Below are positions 31,627-41,375 of a DNA stretch of 64,000 bases, in pieces. Both the position numbers and the translations under genes were made by a program. Source of the stretch: Nitrosopumilus sp. b1 (lineage in GTDB: Archaea > Thermoproteota > Nitrososphaeria > Nitrososphaerales > Nitrosopumilaceae); contig NZ_MU078715.1 of NCBI RefSeq assembly GCF_014078545.1, positions 18,057-82,056 on the forward strand, in the 5' to 3' direction. The notes below the pieces were generated by a model. That model was not told the DNA's origin. It searched no databases and saw only the letters and a list, made by a program, of their open reading frames with translations. The stretch's first letter is position 1. Every line of letters begins with the position of its first letter.

Positions 31627-33707
31627 ACTCGGTTATAGTGACCGGGTTTTGATTCATAAATAGATGCTTCGCGAAGCATTCTTCTAATGTAGTTTCTTGC
31701 TTCCTCCTCGGTAAATTTACCTGATTTTTCAAGCTCCTTTACAAAGAGTTTTTCTTCTACTGCTGTCTTGTTTTCTCCTTCCAAAGATTTTAGAACATCC
31801 ATGAAGAGCTGCATCTTTGATACTTCACTTCTTGGTCTTCCTTGTAGGACACCTAGATCAACTTTACCGGTGTTTACATCCACTCCAGCATCTTGAAGCA
31901 TGCTTTGAATTAGGAAGATCGCTCTTTCTGCATCTTCGCCATCGGCTTGATCTTTCATCAATAGTCTAGCTCGTGCAGTAGTCAAACGAATTAGTCCCTC
32001 AAGCTGTCTTGGAGTAACAGTAATCATCTCTTCAGAGTCAACATTTCTCATCTTCATATAGTACTCTAGAATTTTTTCTTCAGCATCTTTAGTTAATACT
32101 GGATCAATTCGTTTAGAGTATGCAAGATATTTTGTCAAGATATCAACATCAATCAAAGAGCGATTCTCAACTCCTGCGGGAGTATGAAGATCAATAATGT
32201 GTTGTGCGATGGTGCGATCTCTTTCTTTTGATGGAATGTCTCGTACGACAAATATCAGATCAAATCTTGTCAAAAGAGGAATCGGGAGATTTACATTTTC
32301 AGTGATATTTTTGAATGGATCATATTTTCCATACATTGGGTTTGCAGCTGCAAGAATAGAAGTTCTAGCGTTTAGTGTTGCAACGATTCCTCCTTTTGCA
32401 ATGCTTGCAGATTGTTGTTCCATGACTTCGTGTAGTGCACTGCGGTCTTCAGGTTTCATCTTATCAAACTCATCAATGCAGACTAGTCCTTGGTCTCCAA
32501 GTACAACTGCTCCTGCCTCTAACATCATAATTCCACTCTTGTCTCTAACAACTGCTGCAGTAAGACCTGCTGCAGTAGAACCTCTACCGGAGGTGTAAAG
32601 ACCTCTTGGTGCAATTCTAGCACAGAATTTTAGCATCTCACTTTTTGCGGTACCTGGATCTCCTACCAAAAATACGTTAATGTCACCACGAATCTTGCTT
32701 CCATCACCGAGTAGTCTTTGAGTAGAGCCAACGACTAGAAGCAAGATTGCTTCTTTGATAAGCATCTGGCCCTGAATGTGGGGGGCAAAAGAGTCTACTA
32801 GTCTTTGATAGATGTCAGGATTTCTTGCCAAAGATTTGATAATTTTTTCTTCTTCTGGTGAAATCTCTTCCCTCTCTGATTTTCTAGAGGTCTTTGAGCC
32901 ACGGCCTCCTAGGAATTCAATGTTGTTACCATCAATTCTTAATCTATACAGCCCACTGTTTACCTTGCTTACTCCAGCAATGGGTTCTTGCTCGATTCTT
33001 ACAATTCCAGTAAGGATGATTCTATCACCTGGTCTTGCGTTATCAACCAAGTCTTGCTTTATTGCCACATCAATATAGTGAGGGAGTTGACCGGGTGGAA
33101 GGTCTTCAGGAAGTTCTTGTAATCTTAAGATTTGAAAGTCTATGAATTTGCTAGTTTCAGGTTCAATGTCTAGTTCTCTATGAGTACATTTAGGATCACT
33201 GCATTTGTTTGGAGTATTGACACTCATTCCTTTTAGTAGAATGATTTGTGTAAGGTGTCCATCAGGACATTTGTAGATTAGTTCTCTTGCAAGTGGCTTT
33301 ACTTCGGAGGAACGAACTACCATTCCCGAGACACTGGTCATTCTGTTGATTACTTCGGCATTGATTTGTCTAAGGCTACGCTGAACTGGATAGTTGACAA
33401 TACGTGCCCTAATGTCGTCTTTAATCTTTTCAGCATATTTTGAAAATCTTTCTTGAAGTATTTCCTTTATTGCGCGAGCGAATGCAGATAGAATTTGATC
33501 TGGATGTTCATTAAACCTTGAATCAATTTCTGGAAAAGAAACAAGATCATTGTAATCAATTACGATAAATTTGGAATTCTTTGGCATCATGCCATCGATC
33601 TGTTCAACATACTTGAAAGAGCCAGATTTGTCTTTGAATTGTACAAGAAATGACTTTACCATGTCTGCAAGTGCAGACTCTGTCATCTGTTGAGTTTCCA
33701 TCGTCAA
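31623..33707 (-). CDS. mcm: Replicative helicase MCM
   Basis: The hexameric motor of the archaeal replisome. In 694 residues the N-terminal OB/zinc region carries C147-x3-H151 and C169-x4-C174. Walker A is GDPGTAKS (349-356), Walker B is VCIDEFDKM (409-417), sensor 1 is AAANPMYGKYD (453-463) and the arginine finger is in LTRFDLIF (479-486). A winged helix closes the C-terminus (YIRRMLREASIYESKPGHYN). The gene overlaps GINS upstream and hel308 downstream by 4 bp each, placing the three in one translationally coupled unit. Confidence 0.97.
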   Translation of the reverse strand: MTMETQQMTESALADMVKSFLVQFKDKSGSFKYVEQIDGMMPKNSKFIVIDYNDLVSFPEIDSRFNEHPDQILSAFARAIKEILQERFSKYAEKIKDDIRARIVNYPVQRSLRQINAEVINRMTSVSGMVVRSSEVKPLARELIYKCPDGHLTQIILLKGMSVNTPNKCSDPKCTHRELDIEPETSKFIDFQILRLQELPEDLPPGQLPHYIDVAIKQDLVDNARPGDRIILTGIVRIEQEPIAGVSKVNSGLYRLRIDGNNIEFLGGRGSKTSRKSEREEISPEEEKIIKSLARNPDIYQRLVDSFAPHIQGQMLIKEAILLLVVGSTQRLLGDGSKIRGDINVFLVGDPGTAKSEMLKFCARIAPRGLYTSGRGSTAAGLTAAVVRDKSGIMMLEAGAVVLGDQGLVCIDEFDKMKPEDRSALHEVMEQQSASIAKGGIVATLNARTSILAAANPMYGKYDPFKNITENVNLPIPLLTRFDLIFVVRDIPSKERDRTIAQHIIDLHTPAGVENRSLIDVDILTKYLAYSKRIDPVLTKDAEEKILEYYMKMRNVDSEEMITVTPRQLEGLIRLTTARARLLMKDQADGEDAERAIFLIQSMLQDAGVDVNTGKVDLGVLQGRPRSEVSKMQLFMDVLKSLEGENKTAVEEKLFVKELEKSGKFTEEEARNYIRRMLREASIYESKPGHYNRV

Positions 33708-34219
33708 TTCAAATCACCTAAAATTTGTTTTGTGAATTCTTCGCTGATATTATGCAGGTTATTATAGAATTCCCTCTCCTCGACTGTCATCTTTTTTGCA
33801 AGATCAGCAGTCAGCTTAGAAGAATCTGCCAAATGAATAATTTTTCCGTGTCTTTTTCTAACAAGTGTGTTTAGCATGCTTTGGACTTTGTCAAAGTCTG
33901 ACTCGTTTAGTCTTTTCATGTATGCCTTTAGCTTTATGTAAAAATGTGGTTCTAATGTAGAAATCTCAAATGCCCCCTGAACATTTTCTTTAACAATTGC
34001 TTGTTTTAGCTCAACTACCATGTCTGTATCTTGAATTTGACCTAGCTTCTCTTTCTCCAACACAGATGCAACCCATCGTGGAATGTTGAGCATCTCGCCT
34101 TGATTTCCAGTAACGTTAACACCAGCAACATCAAGTTTTAGATCTTGCAGTAGGCTAACCTTTACGTCCTCAAGCTCAAAGGAGGTCCTGTGCACCTTTT
34201 CAAGGGATGCTGCGTTCAT
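33704..34219 (-). CDS. GINS complex subunit
   Basis: A 171-residue GINS protein that bridges MCM and other replisome parts. It reads as a small beta domain first (about residues 22-62, containing VAGVNVTGNQGEMLNIPRWV) and a helical domain after it, including SDFDKVQSMLNTLVRKRHGK and MTVEEREFYNNLHNISEEF. This order is typical of the Psf2/Psf3-like (Gins23) type; the Sld5/Psf1 type has the order reversed. The C-terminal helix signature is shared by both, so the subtype is uncertain. It overlaps mcm by 4 bp and is the first gene of the operon. Confidence 0.87.
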   Translation of the reverse strand: MNAASLEKVHRTSFELEDVKVSLLQDLKLDVAGVNVTGNQGEMLNIPRWVASVLEKEKLGQIQDTDMVVELKQAIVKENVQGAFEISTLEPHFYIKLKAYMKRLNESDFDKVQSMLNTLVRKRHGKIIHLADSSKLTADLAKKMTVEEREFYNNLHNISEEFTKQILGDLN

Positions 34220-34340
34220 GAGATCAATTTATCCCGGTTTGAACTTGATGTATCGGATCGATCAATTCTGTTTACCAAAAGGTCAGATCAATTGATCCTG
34301 TATAAATCGTTTTTATGCGGGTAAGAAAATCATCAGATCG
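34220..34340. promoter_or_regulatory. Divergent replication promoter with three GATCAATT copies
   Basis: This 121-bp region drives GINS-mcm-hel308 to the left and rfcS to the right. GATCAATT occurs at 34222-34229, 34260-34267 and 34286-34293. The last copy is inside the perfect palindrome GATCAATTGATC (34286-34297) and GATCGATC occurs at 34256-34263. The palindrome ends 3 nt before the rfcS TATA box TATAAA (34301-34306), so a binding protein there could control both directions. No known regulator recognises this site as far as I can tell. Confidence 0.55.
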
Positions 34341-35300
34341 ATGGGTAATTCTCATTTTATGTGGGTAGAAAAATACAGGCCAGCAAAGCTATCTGAGATA
34401 GTAGATCAAAAAGAGATCATCGGTAGTCTTACTTCTCTTTTAAAAAATCAAGATGAGATGCCACATTTACTATTTTCAGGATCTGCAGGTATTGGCAAGA
34501 CCACTGCAGCAGTCTGTATATCACGCCAAATTTTGGGAGAGCATTGGAAGGATTACACACTTGAGCTAAATGCCTCAGATGAGCGTGGCATAAACATGGT
34601 AAGAGATAGGGTTAAAAAATTCTCAAGATTTGCAGGATTGGATACTCAGATACCATTTAAGATAATTATTTTGGATGAGGCAGACGAGATGACATCAGAT
34701 GCCCAGACTGCATTGCGTCGAATCATTGAAGACACTGCAAAATATTGCAGATTTATTCTAATTGCAAATAATATCTCAAAGATTATTGCGCCAATTCAAA
34801 GTAGATGTGCAGTATTCAAATTTACATCAATTCCAGAAAAAGATGTAATTGATCATCTAAAGGTTATAGCTAAGAAAGAAAAACTAAAGGCAGACGAAAA
34901 GGGCCTAAAGGCAATTTGTGATTATGCGGAAGGAGACATGAGGCATTCAATTAACTTGTTGCAGGCAGCTGCTAGTTTGGGTGATATTACTGAGGAGCAT
35001 GTAAAGGGTGCTGCAGGACTTTCAAAGACAAAAGATGTCAGTGACATTCTAAAGCTTGCACTGGATGGAAAGATTTCAGAGGCAAGAGACAAGATGGTAG
35101 AGCTTGTCAAAGTATATGGCATGTCAGAATCAGATTTTCTAAAATACATTAACTCTGCAGTCTTTAAGACAAAGCATGACAATCTAGGCGAAATTCTTGA
35201 GGTAATTGCAAAATATGATTATCGATTACTTATGGGCTCTAATCCAGAGATCCAATTGTCAGCACTTTTGGCTGAGCTTAGCAAGTTTGGAAAAAAGTAA
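34341..35300 (+). CDS. rfcS: Replication factor C small subunit
   Basis: AAA+ clamp-loader subunit, 319 residues, the canonical RfcS length. Walker A GSAGIGKT is at 47-54, Walker B is IILDEADEMT, sensor 1 LIANNIS is next, and the RFC-box SRC motif (QSRCAVFKF) supplies the arginine finger. It forms the pentamer with RfcL encoded at 8114-9274 and loads PCNA. It diverges from the GINS-mcm operon; a TATA box at 34301-34306 fits a leader of about a dozen nucleotides. tRNA-Ser follows on the opposite strand. Confidence 0.96.
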   Translation: MGNSHFMWVEKYRPAKLSEIVDQKEIIGSLTSLLKNQDEMPHLLFSGSAGIGKTTAAVCISRQILGEHWKDYTLELNASDERGINMVRDRVKKFSRFAGLDTQIPFKIIILDEADEMTSDAQTALRRIIEDTAKYCRFILIANNISKIIAPIQSRCAVFKFTSIPEKDVIDHLKVIAKKEKLKADEKGLKAICDYAEGDMRHSINLLQAAASLGDITEEHVKGAAGLSKTKDVSDILKLALDGKISEARDKMVELVKVYGMSESDFLKYINSAVFKTKHDNLGEILEVIAKYDYRLLMGSNPEIQLSALLAELSKFGKK

Positions 35301-35301
35301 G

Positions 35302-35385
35302 CGCAGAGAGAGGGATTTGAACCCCCGGGTGATTGCTCACACAGGCTCTCAAGGCCCGCGCCCTACCGAGCTAGGCGACCTCTGC
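35302..35385 (-). tRNA. tRNA-Ser (TGA)
   Basis: Acceptor GCAGAGG pairs with TCTCTGC with one G-U pair, discriminator G. The anticodon arm CGGGC-CTTGAGA-GCCTG carries TGA. A long variable arm (class II) follows, then T-loop GGGTTCAAATCCC. The length is 84 nt and there is no intron. Confidence 0.94.
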
Positions 35386-35471
35386 GAACTTCGATGATAT
35401 CAACTGATTAAAATTTGTTAAGAACGCTTAACGTAACAATGGATCAAAAATAAAGAAAGAAAGATGTTGTT

Positions 35472-36032
<561 letters not shown>

Positions 36033-36130
36033 TTAAACCTAGACAAACTTAGTCGCCACTAAATTTTCAGATCGCTAGAAATTAGAAATTATAACACCGT
36101 TTTTTCCTTACGTTCATATCTTTTCAGAAG

Positions 36131-36808
36131 ATGTCTGATTTGTTGGATATTTACAAATACGATATTTATCGTGGGCCAAACATTGGAATTTACACCAAGA
36201 CAAACGACAGTTTTGTCTTTTTACCAAATGGATTTGCAAAAGAAAAATCAGATACACTTGCAAAATATTTGAAAACAGAAATTCTAATCACATCAATTGC
36301 AAACACAAGATTGATTGGAATTATGATGGCATTAAACAATAATGGAATTCTTTTACCTAGTACAGCATCAGAGCATGAGCTACAATTTTTGAAAAAAGAG
36401 ACAGGGCTTAATGTAGAGATTTTGGATACAAAACACAATGCGCTAGGCAATATGATTGCAACAAATGATTCAGGTGCAATTGTTTCACCATCGATACCAA
36501 AAGAGTTGTTGAAAAAAATACAAGATGTGTTAGGAGTAGAAGTTTTACAAAAAAGAGTGGCAGGATATCACCAAGTCGGTGCGATGTTGGTATCAACTAG
36601 TCATGGCGGAATAATTCATCCAGAAACAGATGATGATGACATTAGAATAATATCAAATGTGTTAAAGACTGAGATAGAACCTGCAACTATTAATGGAGGA
36701 ATTCCATTTGTAGGTTCCGGTGTTCTAGCAAATAATAATTCAGTCGTAGTTGGTTCATTTACTAGTGGGCCTGAAATAATGATGCTAACAAGAGCATTTC
36801 AAAGTTGA
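36131..36808 (+). CDS. eif6: Translation initiation factor aIF6
   Basis: A ribosome anti-association factor that binds the 50S subunit. The 225 residues show the five pentein-like repeats of the family: ANTRLIGIMMALNNNGILLP, NALGNMIATNDSGAIVSPSI and QVGAMLVSTSHGGIIHPETD are successive units, with a strongly conserved core. The start MSDLLDIYKYDIYRGPNIGI fits the usual N-terminus. Its 3' end overlaps the convergent hisS gene by 10 bp. It diverges from the ferredoxin gene with a 122-bp region between them. Confidence 0.94.
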   Translation: MSDLLDIYKYDIYRGPNIGIYTKTNDSFVFLPNGFAKEKSDTLAKYLKTEILITSIANTRLIGIMMALNNNGILLPSTASEHELQFLKKETGLNVEILDTKHNALGNMIATNDSGAIVSPSIPKELLKKIQDVLGVEVLQKRVAGYHQVGAMLVSTSHGGIIHPETDDDDIRIISNVLKTEIEPATINGGIPFVGSGVLANNNSVVVGSFTSGPEIMMLTRAFQS

Positions 36809-38082
36809 AGATAAGATTTTGGATTCGATACTAATTCATCTAGATTAATTTTAGATTCTTTTCCATCTTTCATATTACGTAGTACAATTTTTTTCTCTGC
36901 AAATTCGGTAGGTGCTACAATAATACTAAACATGGATTCAGATGCTGCATCCATCTGTTTTTTTAGCTGTCTGCCAACAAGATCCACAAGTGTAGGAACT
37001 TTTGCTTGTCGTAGTTTTGATGCAAGACTCATTGCATGAGGAAGCATCTCATCATTTACATATAAAACCGAAACTCTGGGTGGATTTTGTTTATTTTCAA
37101 TTCCTTGATCCTTCATAGTGAGAATTATTCTCTCCACCCCTCCTGCAACGCCAGTTGCACCAATATCATTTCTTCCAAATGCTTCCGTTAATGCATCGTA
37201 TCTTCCTCCACCTGCCAGTGCACCAAGATCTGAAGAGTCATCAAATACTTCAAAGACAGTGCCAGAGTAATAATCCAGTCCGCGAACTATTCCAAAATTA
37301 ATTCTAATATTTGATATCCCTCTGTTGTGTAAAGAATTCCACAATCGCTTAAGATAATCCCATGATTCAATAGAGGAGACGTCTATTTTTTTCTCAATCT
37401 CTTCAGGACTGCCCTTGATACTGGCAAAATCAAGTAGTTTTTGAGTAAATTGATGACCAAGTGATTCTTCGTATTCTTTAATGAGTTCATCACGGGATTT
37501 TTTTGCCACTTTGTCAATCAGCCTAAAGGAATCAGCAAGAATTTTGTCATCAACAAATGAGGATTTTGTTTGAGGTATTTTTCTAATAAAAGACTCTACA
37601 AGCTTTCTATGATTAATTTCAATGACAATGTTTTTGAGTCCTAGTTTTTCAAAAAGTCTTGAAGTAAACTCTATTACTTCAGATTCAGATTCTAAGCTTG
37701 GTTTTCCAAATAATTCAATGTTCCATTGGTGAAAGAATCGATATCGTCCTTTTTGGGGTTCATCATAACGCCATACTCCTCCAAAGGATCCAAGTTTTGC
37801 AGGAAGTTTCAATGATTTTTGTGATGCAACATACCTTGTCAATCCCACGGTGAAATCAAATCGTAATGCAATCTCGCGTTCCCCTTTGTCTTTGAAAAAA
37901 TAAATCTCTTCACGAATAGCTGGACCAGACTTAGCCTCCAATGTGGAAAGGGATTCGATTGGAGATGGATCCATTAGTGAAAAACCGAAAATTTGTGCAG
38001 TCTCTAGGAATTTTTCTCTTACATATTCTATTTGGTATAATTCTTCAGGATCAAAGTCCTTCATACCTCTAGGTAGTTCCAA
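36799..38082 (-). CDS. hisS: Histidyl-tRNA synthetase
   Basis: A class II aminoacyl-tRNA synthetase of 427 residues. Motif 2 (GSFGGVWRYDEPQKGRYRFF) and the histidine-specific signatures IVRGLDYYSGTVFEVFD and LAGGGRYDAL are present. FDFTVGLTRYVA lies in the N-terminal catalytic half, and the C-terminal anticodon-binding domain begins near residue 330 (RVSVLYVNDEM). It charges tRNA-His in the cytosol. The gene is preceded by a 57-bp gap after a small membrane protein gene on the same strand and overlaps aIF6 at its 3' end. Confidence 0.95.
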   Translation of the reverse strand: MELPRGMKDFDPEELYQIEYVREKFLETAQIFGFSLMDPSPIESLSTLEAKSGPAIREEIYFFKDKGEREIALRFDFTVGLTRYVASQKSLKLPAKLGSFGGVWRYDEPQKGRYRFFHQWNIELFGKPSLESESEVIEFTSRLFEKLGLKNIVIEINHRKLVESFIRKIPQTKSSFVDDKILADSFRLIDKVAKKSRDELIKEYEESLGHQFTQKLLDFASIKGSPEEIEKKIDVSSIESWDYLKRLWNSLHNRGISNIRINFGIVRGLDYYSGTVFEVFDDSSDLGALAGGGRYDALTEAFGRNDIGATGVAGGVERIILTMKDQGIENKQNPPRVSVLYVNDEMLPHAMSLASKLRQAKVPTLVDLVGRQLKKQMDAASESMFSIIVAPTEFAEKKIVLRNMKDGKESKINLDELVSNPKSYLQL

Positions 38083-38139
38083 GTTATCATGTCATTTCAT
38101 GATTATGATTTAAGACTTTGCTGTAATGAAATTTTCAAT

Positions 38140-38508
38140 TCATTTTAGAAGATTTAACTCTGCCATGGTAATCTCACCAGATATTCTTACCTGTAAGTCA
38201 TTGGCATCATGGAAAGTAATATTCTCATTTGGATTGTCAATTTTTTGCTTAATATCTAATATGTGCTCATCTACTTGACTCTGAAGTTCATATAATGCTT
38301 TGAGATATTTCTCATCATCAATCTCACCCATGTAATATTGATTCATCTGCTTCTCTAGGCTTCTCTGAATTTTGTAGTTATCATCTGCCAGTTGTTTTTT
38401 TACTTCTAAGACTTCATCATATGTGGTAGAGTCATAAAGAAAAACAAACAGCACAGAGCCTACTGCTGTTAGAATTAGTAGTATTAATGATACGGGAATC
38501 ATAAACAA
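38140..38508 (-). CDS. Membrane-anchored coiled-coil protein
   Basis: Not recognised. A 122-residue protein with one N-terminal transmembrane segment (about 3-25; starting MIP at an internal ATG is also possible) and a long helical region (about 30-90) with heptad-like spacing, YDEVLEVKKQLADDNYKIQR. A short C-terminal domain follows. It lies upstream of hisS with a 57-bp gap. No functional motif is visible; the topology suggests a cytoplasmic or extracytoplasmic coiled coil attached to the membrane. Confidence 0.65.
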   Translation of the reverse strand: MFMIPVSLILLILTAVGSVLFVFLYDSTTYDEVLEVKKQLADDNYKIQRSLEKQMNQYYMGEIDDEKYLKALYELQSQVDEHILDIKQKIDNPNENITFHDANDLQVRISGEITMAELNLLK

Positions 38509-38570
38509 TTTTTGATATAAACTCCATTTAAGAAACTAGATGTCCAGAATATACAGAATGGGTTGAGAGG

Positions 38571-39614
38571 CTACTCTCTAATCATTTTCTTAATCAGTAA
38601 TGATCCAACTAATCCAAATATTGCACCCGGAACCATAGTGATTCCCCAATATTGAAAAACAAGATTAGGATATAGGTGTAAAACATCATAAGCTAATACA
38701 TCTGGAGACAATTCAAAGAGAAGAAAAGTCATAGTTACCAAAGGAAAACAGTAGACAAAGAACATTGAGCCTATAATTGTGCCAGATATCTTTTCAGAGT
38801 GTCTTATTCTCTTTTTAATAATAATTTCTGCAATCACTGATGCAATAATTGGTGCAGCGTACAACGGGATGTATTGGTAAAGTAATTCATTTGTAAGAAT
38901 ATCAGAAGTGATGTTTAGAAAAACTAGAGAGATAATGGATATAATCCCTGCCCCAAATCCAACAAATCTTACCGCAGAAAGAAATATCATAGAACCGACA
39001 AGCGGCAGCCCAAAAGATAATCCAACTGCGACGTATGGATCTGGATTAAAGTTGTGAGTCTCCCCTTCAGAAATTGGAAGAGTAAACATGAAATTAAATG
39101 AAATTGAAATAAACCAAAAAACTCCAAAGGAAACCGGTAAAATGATTTTATAAAAATTGACGTTTCCACCAAAATGTATTTTCATTCTGGTAATTCCTAT
39201 AACAGAACCTAATGCAACCATCATCATTCCAAGCAAAATGACAATATGAGTAGGACTAAGAAGTCCATCTATACCAAATGCCTCATGCCAGTAAAAATCA
39301 CCAGGTCCTGCAATCAATTGCAAAACAGCACCGATGATAATCATTTTTACACCTAGTGAAACCGAGTTTTGCCGTATCTCTTTTTTAAAAAATAAAATCC
39401 CCAATCCAAGAACTGCACTAATTACACCAACTCCGACTCCAGAATACAAAATCAAATGAGATGGAGTAAAGAAAGTATCTGGTATGTTTAGAAGATGAGA
39501 GGTAACATCCCAGCTTCCACCCCATATTGCTATGGCAGAACCAGACATGGCAATTAGAAACGAAATTAAAAGTATATTTTGAGATTTAGAGTATTCTAAA
39601 TTTCTAGATTCCAT
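38571..39614 (-). CDS. Polytopic membrane protein, unknown function
   Basis: Not recognised. 347 residues with about nine or ten hydrophobic segments, Lys/Arg-rich loops such as ILFFKKEIRQNS and a C-terminal LIKKMIRE. The glycine-rich and polar residues inside the helices (GAVLQLIAGPGDFYWHEAFG, around 95-114) suggest a channel, transporter or membrane enzyme. The HE pair and FNPDPY loop look conserved in character. No ATPase or kinase domain is attached. It is alone on its strand, divergent from archease. Confidence 0.65.
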   Translation of the reverse strand: MESRNLEYSKSQNILLISFLIAMSGSAIAIWGGSWDVTSHLLNIPDTFFTPSHLILYSGVGVGVISAVLGLGILFFKKEIRQNSVSLGVKMIIIGAVLQLIAGPGDFYWHEAFGIDGLLSPTHIVILLGMMMVALGSVIGITRMKIHFGGNVNFYKIILPVSFGVFWFISISFNFMFTLPISEGETHNFNPDPYVAVGLSFGLPLVGSMIFLSAVRFVGFGAGIISIISLVFLNITSDILTNELLYQYIPLYAAPIIASVIAEIIIKKRIRHSEKISGTIIGSMFFVYCFPLVTMTFLLFELSPDVLAYDVLHLYPNLVFQYWGITMVPGAIFGLVGSLLIKKMIRE

Positions 39615-39710
39615 ATTTTTACGCCTTTAAAGATCTGATTTAAGACTTGGGATTTGATTTCATCATCCATCTTCCTATCTATTAATACTGCATAGTATTT
39701 TGAAAAGTAA

Positions 39711-40127
39711 TTGAGTTACAAATTCCTTGAACATGCAACAGATGCAATCATTGAAGTGACTGCCCCAAATTTGAATGAGGCATTTACTCAAGCAGGATTG
39801 GCAGTAGTCGACACTACACTAGATATAAAATCGGTTAAAGAAGAAGAGGAGAGATATGTGTCTGTAGCTGGCTCCACCCTAGATTATCTCTTATTTGATT
39901 GGCTTGAGGCAGTAATTTATCAATTAATTACTGAAGGATTTGCAATCTGCAGATTTTCTGTAAAGATTACAAAAGAAACATCTTACACCTTAGAAGCGAC
40001 AGTATATGGAGAGCAGATTGATTTGAAGAAGCATCACTTCAAAGTAGAGATAAAAGCACCAACATTTCATGAAATGGAAATAAAGCAAAATGGTGAGATA
40101 TACATGAAATTTTTGTTAGACCTGTAG
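39711..40127 (+). CDS. Archease
   Basis: Chaperone-like cofactor of the tRNA-splicing ligase RtcB. The 138 residues start with FLEHATDAIIEVTAPNLNEA, the archease signature including His-x2-Asp, then LDYLLFDWLEAVIYQLITEG (near 55-75) and end with KFLLDL. Metal-binding Asp and His residues for activation of RtcB are in the conserved N- and C-terminal stretches. It uses a TTG start. RtcB itself is not in the window. The next gene, thioredoxin, is 34 nt downstream on the same strand. Confidence 0.9.
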   Translation: MSYKFLEHATDAIIEVTAPNLNEAFTQAGLAVVDTTLDIKSVKEEEERYVSVAGSTLDYLLFDWLEAVIYQLITEGFAICRFSVKITKETSYTLEATVYGEQIDLKKHHFKVEIKAPTFHEMEIKQNGEIYMKFLLDL

Positions 40128-40161
40128 ATTATTTTATAATGGAATATGTTGTACAAAATAC

Positions 40162-40572
40162 ATGGAAGATGAAGAGTTAGAGAAAATAAAGCAAAGAAAA
40201 CTTCAAGAGATGATTTCTGCACAAAAAGAGATGCAAGAACAATCTCAGGTAAGTGTTTTGGAATTAGATTCTACAAATTTTGATAGCACTATTGCTTCAA
40301 ATAATCTTGTTTTGGTAGATTTTTGGGCCGAATGGTGTGGTCCATGCAAAATAATGCATCCAGTTTTTGAGAGAATGGCAAAAAAATATCGTGAAATTAA
40401 ATTTGCTAGAGTTAATGTTGATTCAAACCAGCCTATTGCCCAAAAATTTGGTGTTCAGGCAATTCCAACTTTTATTATGTTTCAGGGAGGCCAAGAGGCA
40501 AAGCGTATGATGGGAGCAGTTGGTGAGCCAGGCATACACATGATTGCAAAAAAATTCTTAAACATTAATTAA
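40162..40572 (+). CDS. trxA: Thioredoxin with charged N-terminal helix
   Basis: A dithiol-disulfide oxidoreductase. The active site WCGPC is at 58-62 (C59, C62), followed by KIMHPVFERMAKKYREIKFA and the cis-Pro loop IPTFIMFQGG. The 136-residue protein has a highly charged helical extension before the fold (about residues 1-30: MEDEELEKIKQRKLQEMISA), absent from minimal thioredoxins and similar in style to the N-terminus of PDCD5-type DNA-binding proteins. That resemblance may be coincidence. It is cytosolic and co-directional with archease. Confidence 0.9.
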   Translation: MEDEELEKIKQRKLQEMISAQKEMQEQSQVSVLELDSTNFDSTIASNNLVLVDFWAEWCGPCKIMHPVFERMAKKYREIKFARVNVDSNQPIAQKFGVQAIPTFIMFQGGQEAKRMMGAVGEPGIHMIAKKFLNIN

Positions 40573-40681
40573 AAATCGGACAAATTTATCTGAAGTATCT
40601 ACTTTTGTTGTAGAACTATACGTGTCTGGTTTACTTTCTTTAGCTTTGATAATTAAGAATAAACCATATGATTCATAGAAA

Positions 40682-41326
40682 ATGGCTAATTTTGAGCAAT
40701 CTTGGTCAAAACCACAATCACCCGGAATGGCTGATCAAATTCGTGGAACGATCAAAAAAGAAGGTCCGTTGAAGCCCAAAGTAGAAAATGCAATGAGAAA
40801 GATGTCTCAACCAATTGCAAAATTGGATTACATGTCAAATAAATTGGCAGAAAAAGACGCTAAACTTTTCAAACGCATTGTTGAGGCAAGACAGAGACAT
40901 GATTTAGGGATGGCAAGAGCACTTGCAAACGAACTTGTCGAATTGAGAAAAAACGAGAAGAAAGTTAGCGGTATGCGTGTCGCTCTAGAACAAGTACAGC
41001 TTAGATTAACTACAGTAAACGAAGTTGGAGATGTTGTTGCATCATTACAGCCAGCATTAGAAACAATGCGTGTAATGGGCCCAGCTCTTGCAAAATTCAT
41101 GCCAGAAGCAAGTGCAGAATTCGAATCAATGGGAAGTGCATTAGGCGGCATGATGTCCAATACATTTGAAGGATCGTTTGATTCTGATGTTGGAACATCA
41201 GCTGATACAGATGCAATATTGAGTGAGGCTTCTGCAGTTGCAGGTGCACAGATTGGTGAAAAATTCCCATCTGTACCGACTTCTATTCGTTCATCACTAG
41301 ATGAATCATCTGCTGAAAGCTACTAA
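40682..41326 (+). CDS. CdvB/ESCRT-III-like protein
   Basis: A Snf7-domain protein of 214 residues. The helical core (about 20-130) includes RKMSQPIAKLDYMSNKLAEK and ALANELVELRKNEKKVSGMR, typical basic ESCRT-III helices. A Ser/Ala-rich acidic C-terminal region (from about 150) holds the regulatory part, without an obvious winged helix for CdvA binding. CdvB proteins form the division filament in Thaumarchaeota, and several paralogs usually exist; this may be one of the shorter paralogs. The partner genes cdvA and cdvC are not in the window. It stands alone with its own promoter. Confidence 0.85.
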   Translation: MANFEQSWSKPQSPGMADQIRGTIKKEGPLKPKVENAMRKMSQPIAKLDYMSNKLAEKDAKLFKRIVEARQRHDLGMARALANELVELRKNEKKVSGMRVALEQVQLRLTTVNEVGDVVASLQPALETMRVMGPALAKFMPEASAEFESMGSALGGMMSNTFEGSFDSDVGTSADTDAILSEASAVAGAQIGEKFPSVPTSIRSSLDESSAESY

Positions 41327-41375
41327 GATTACTTTTTTTATTTTTTATATTCTAAAAAATCTCTAATTATATTGA

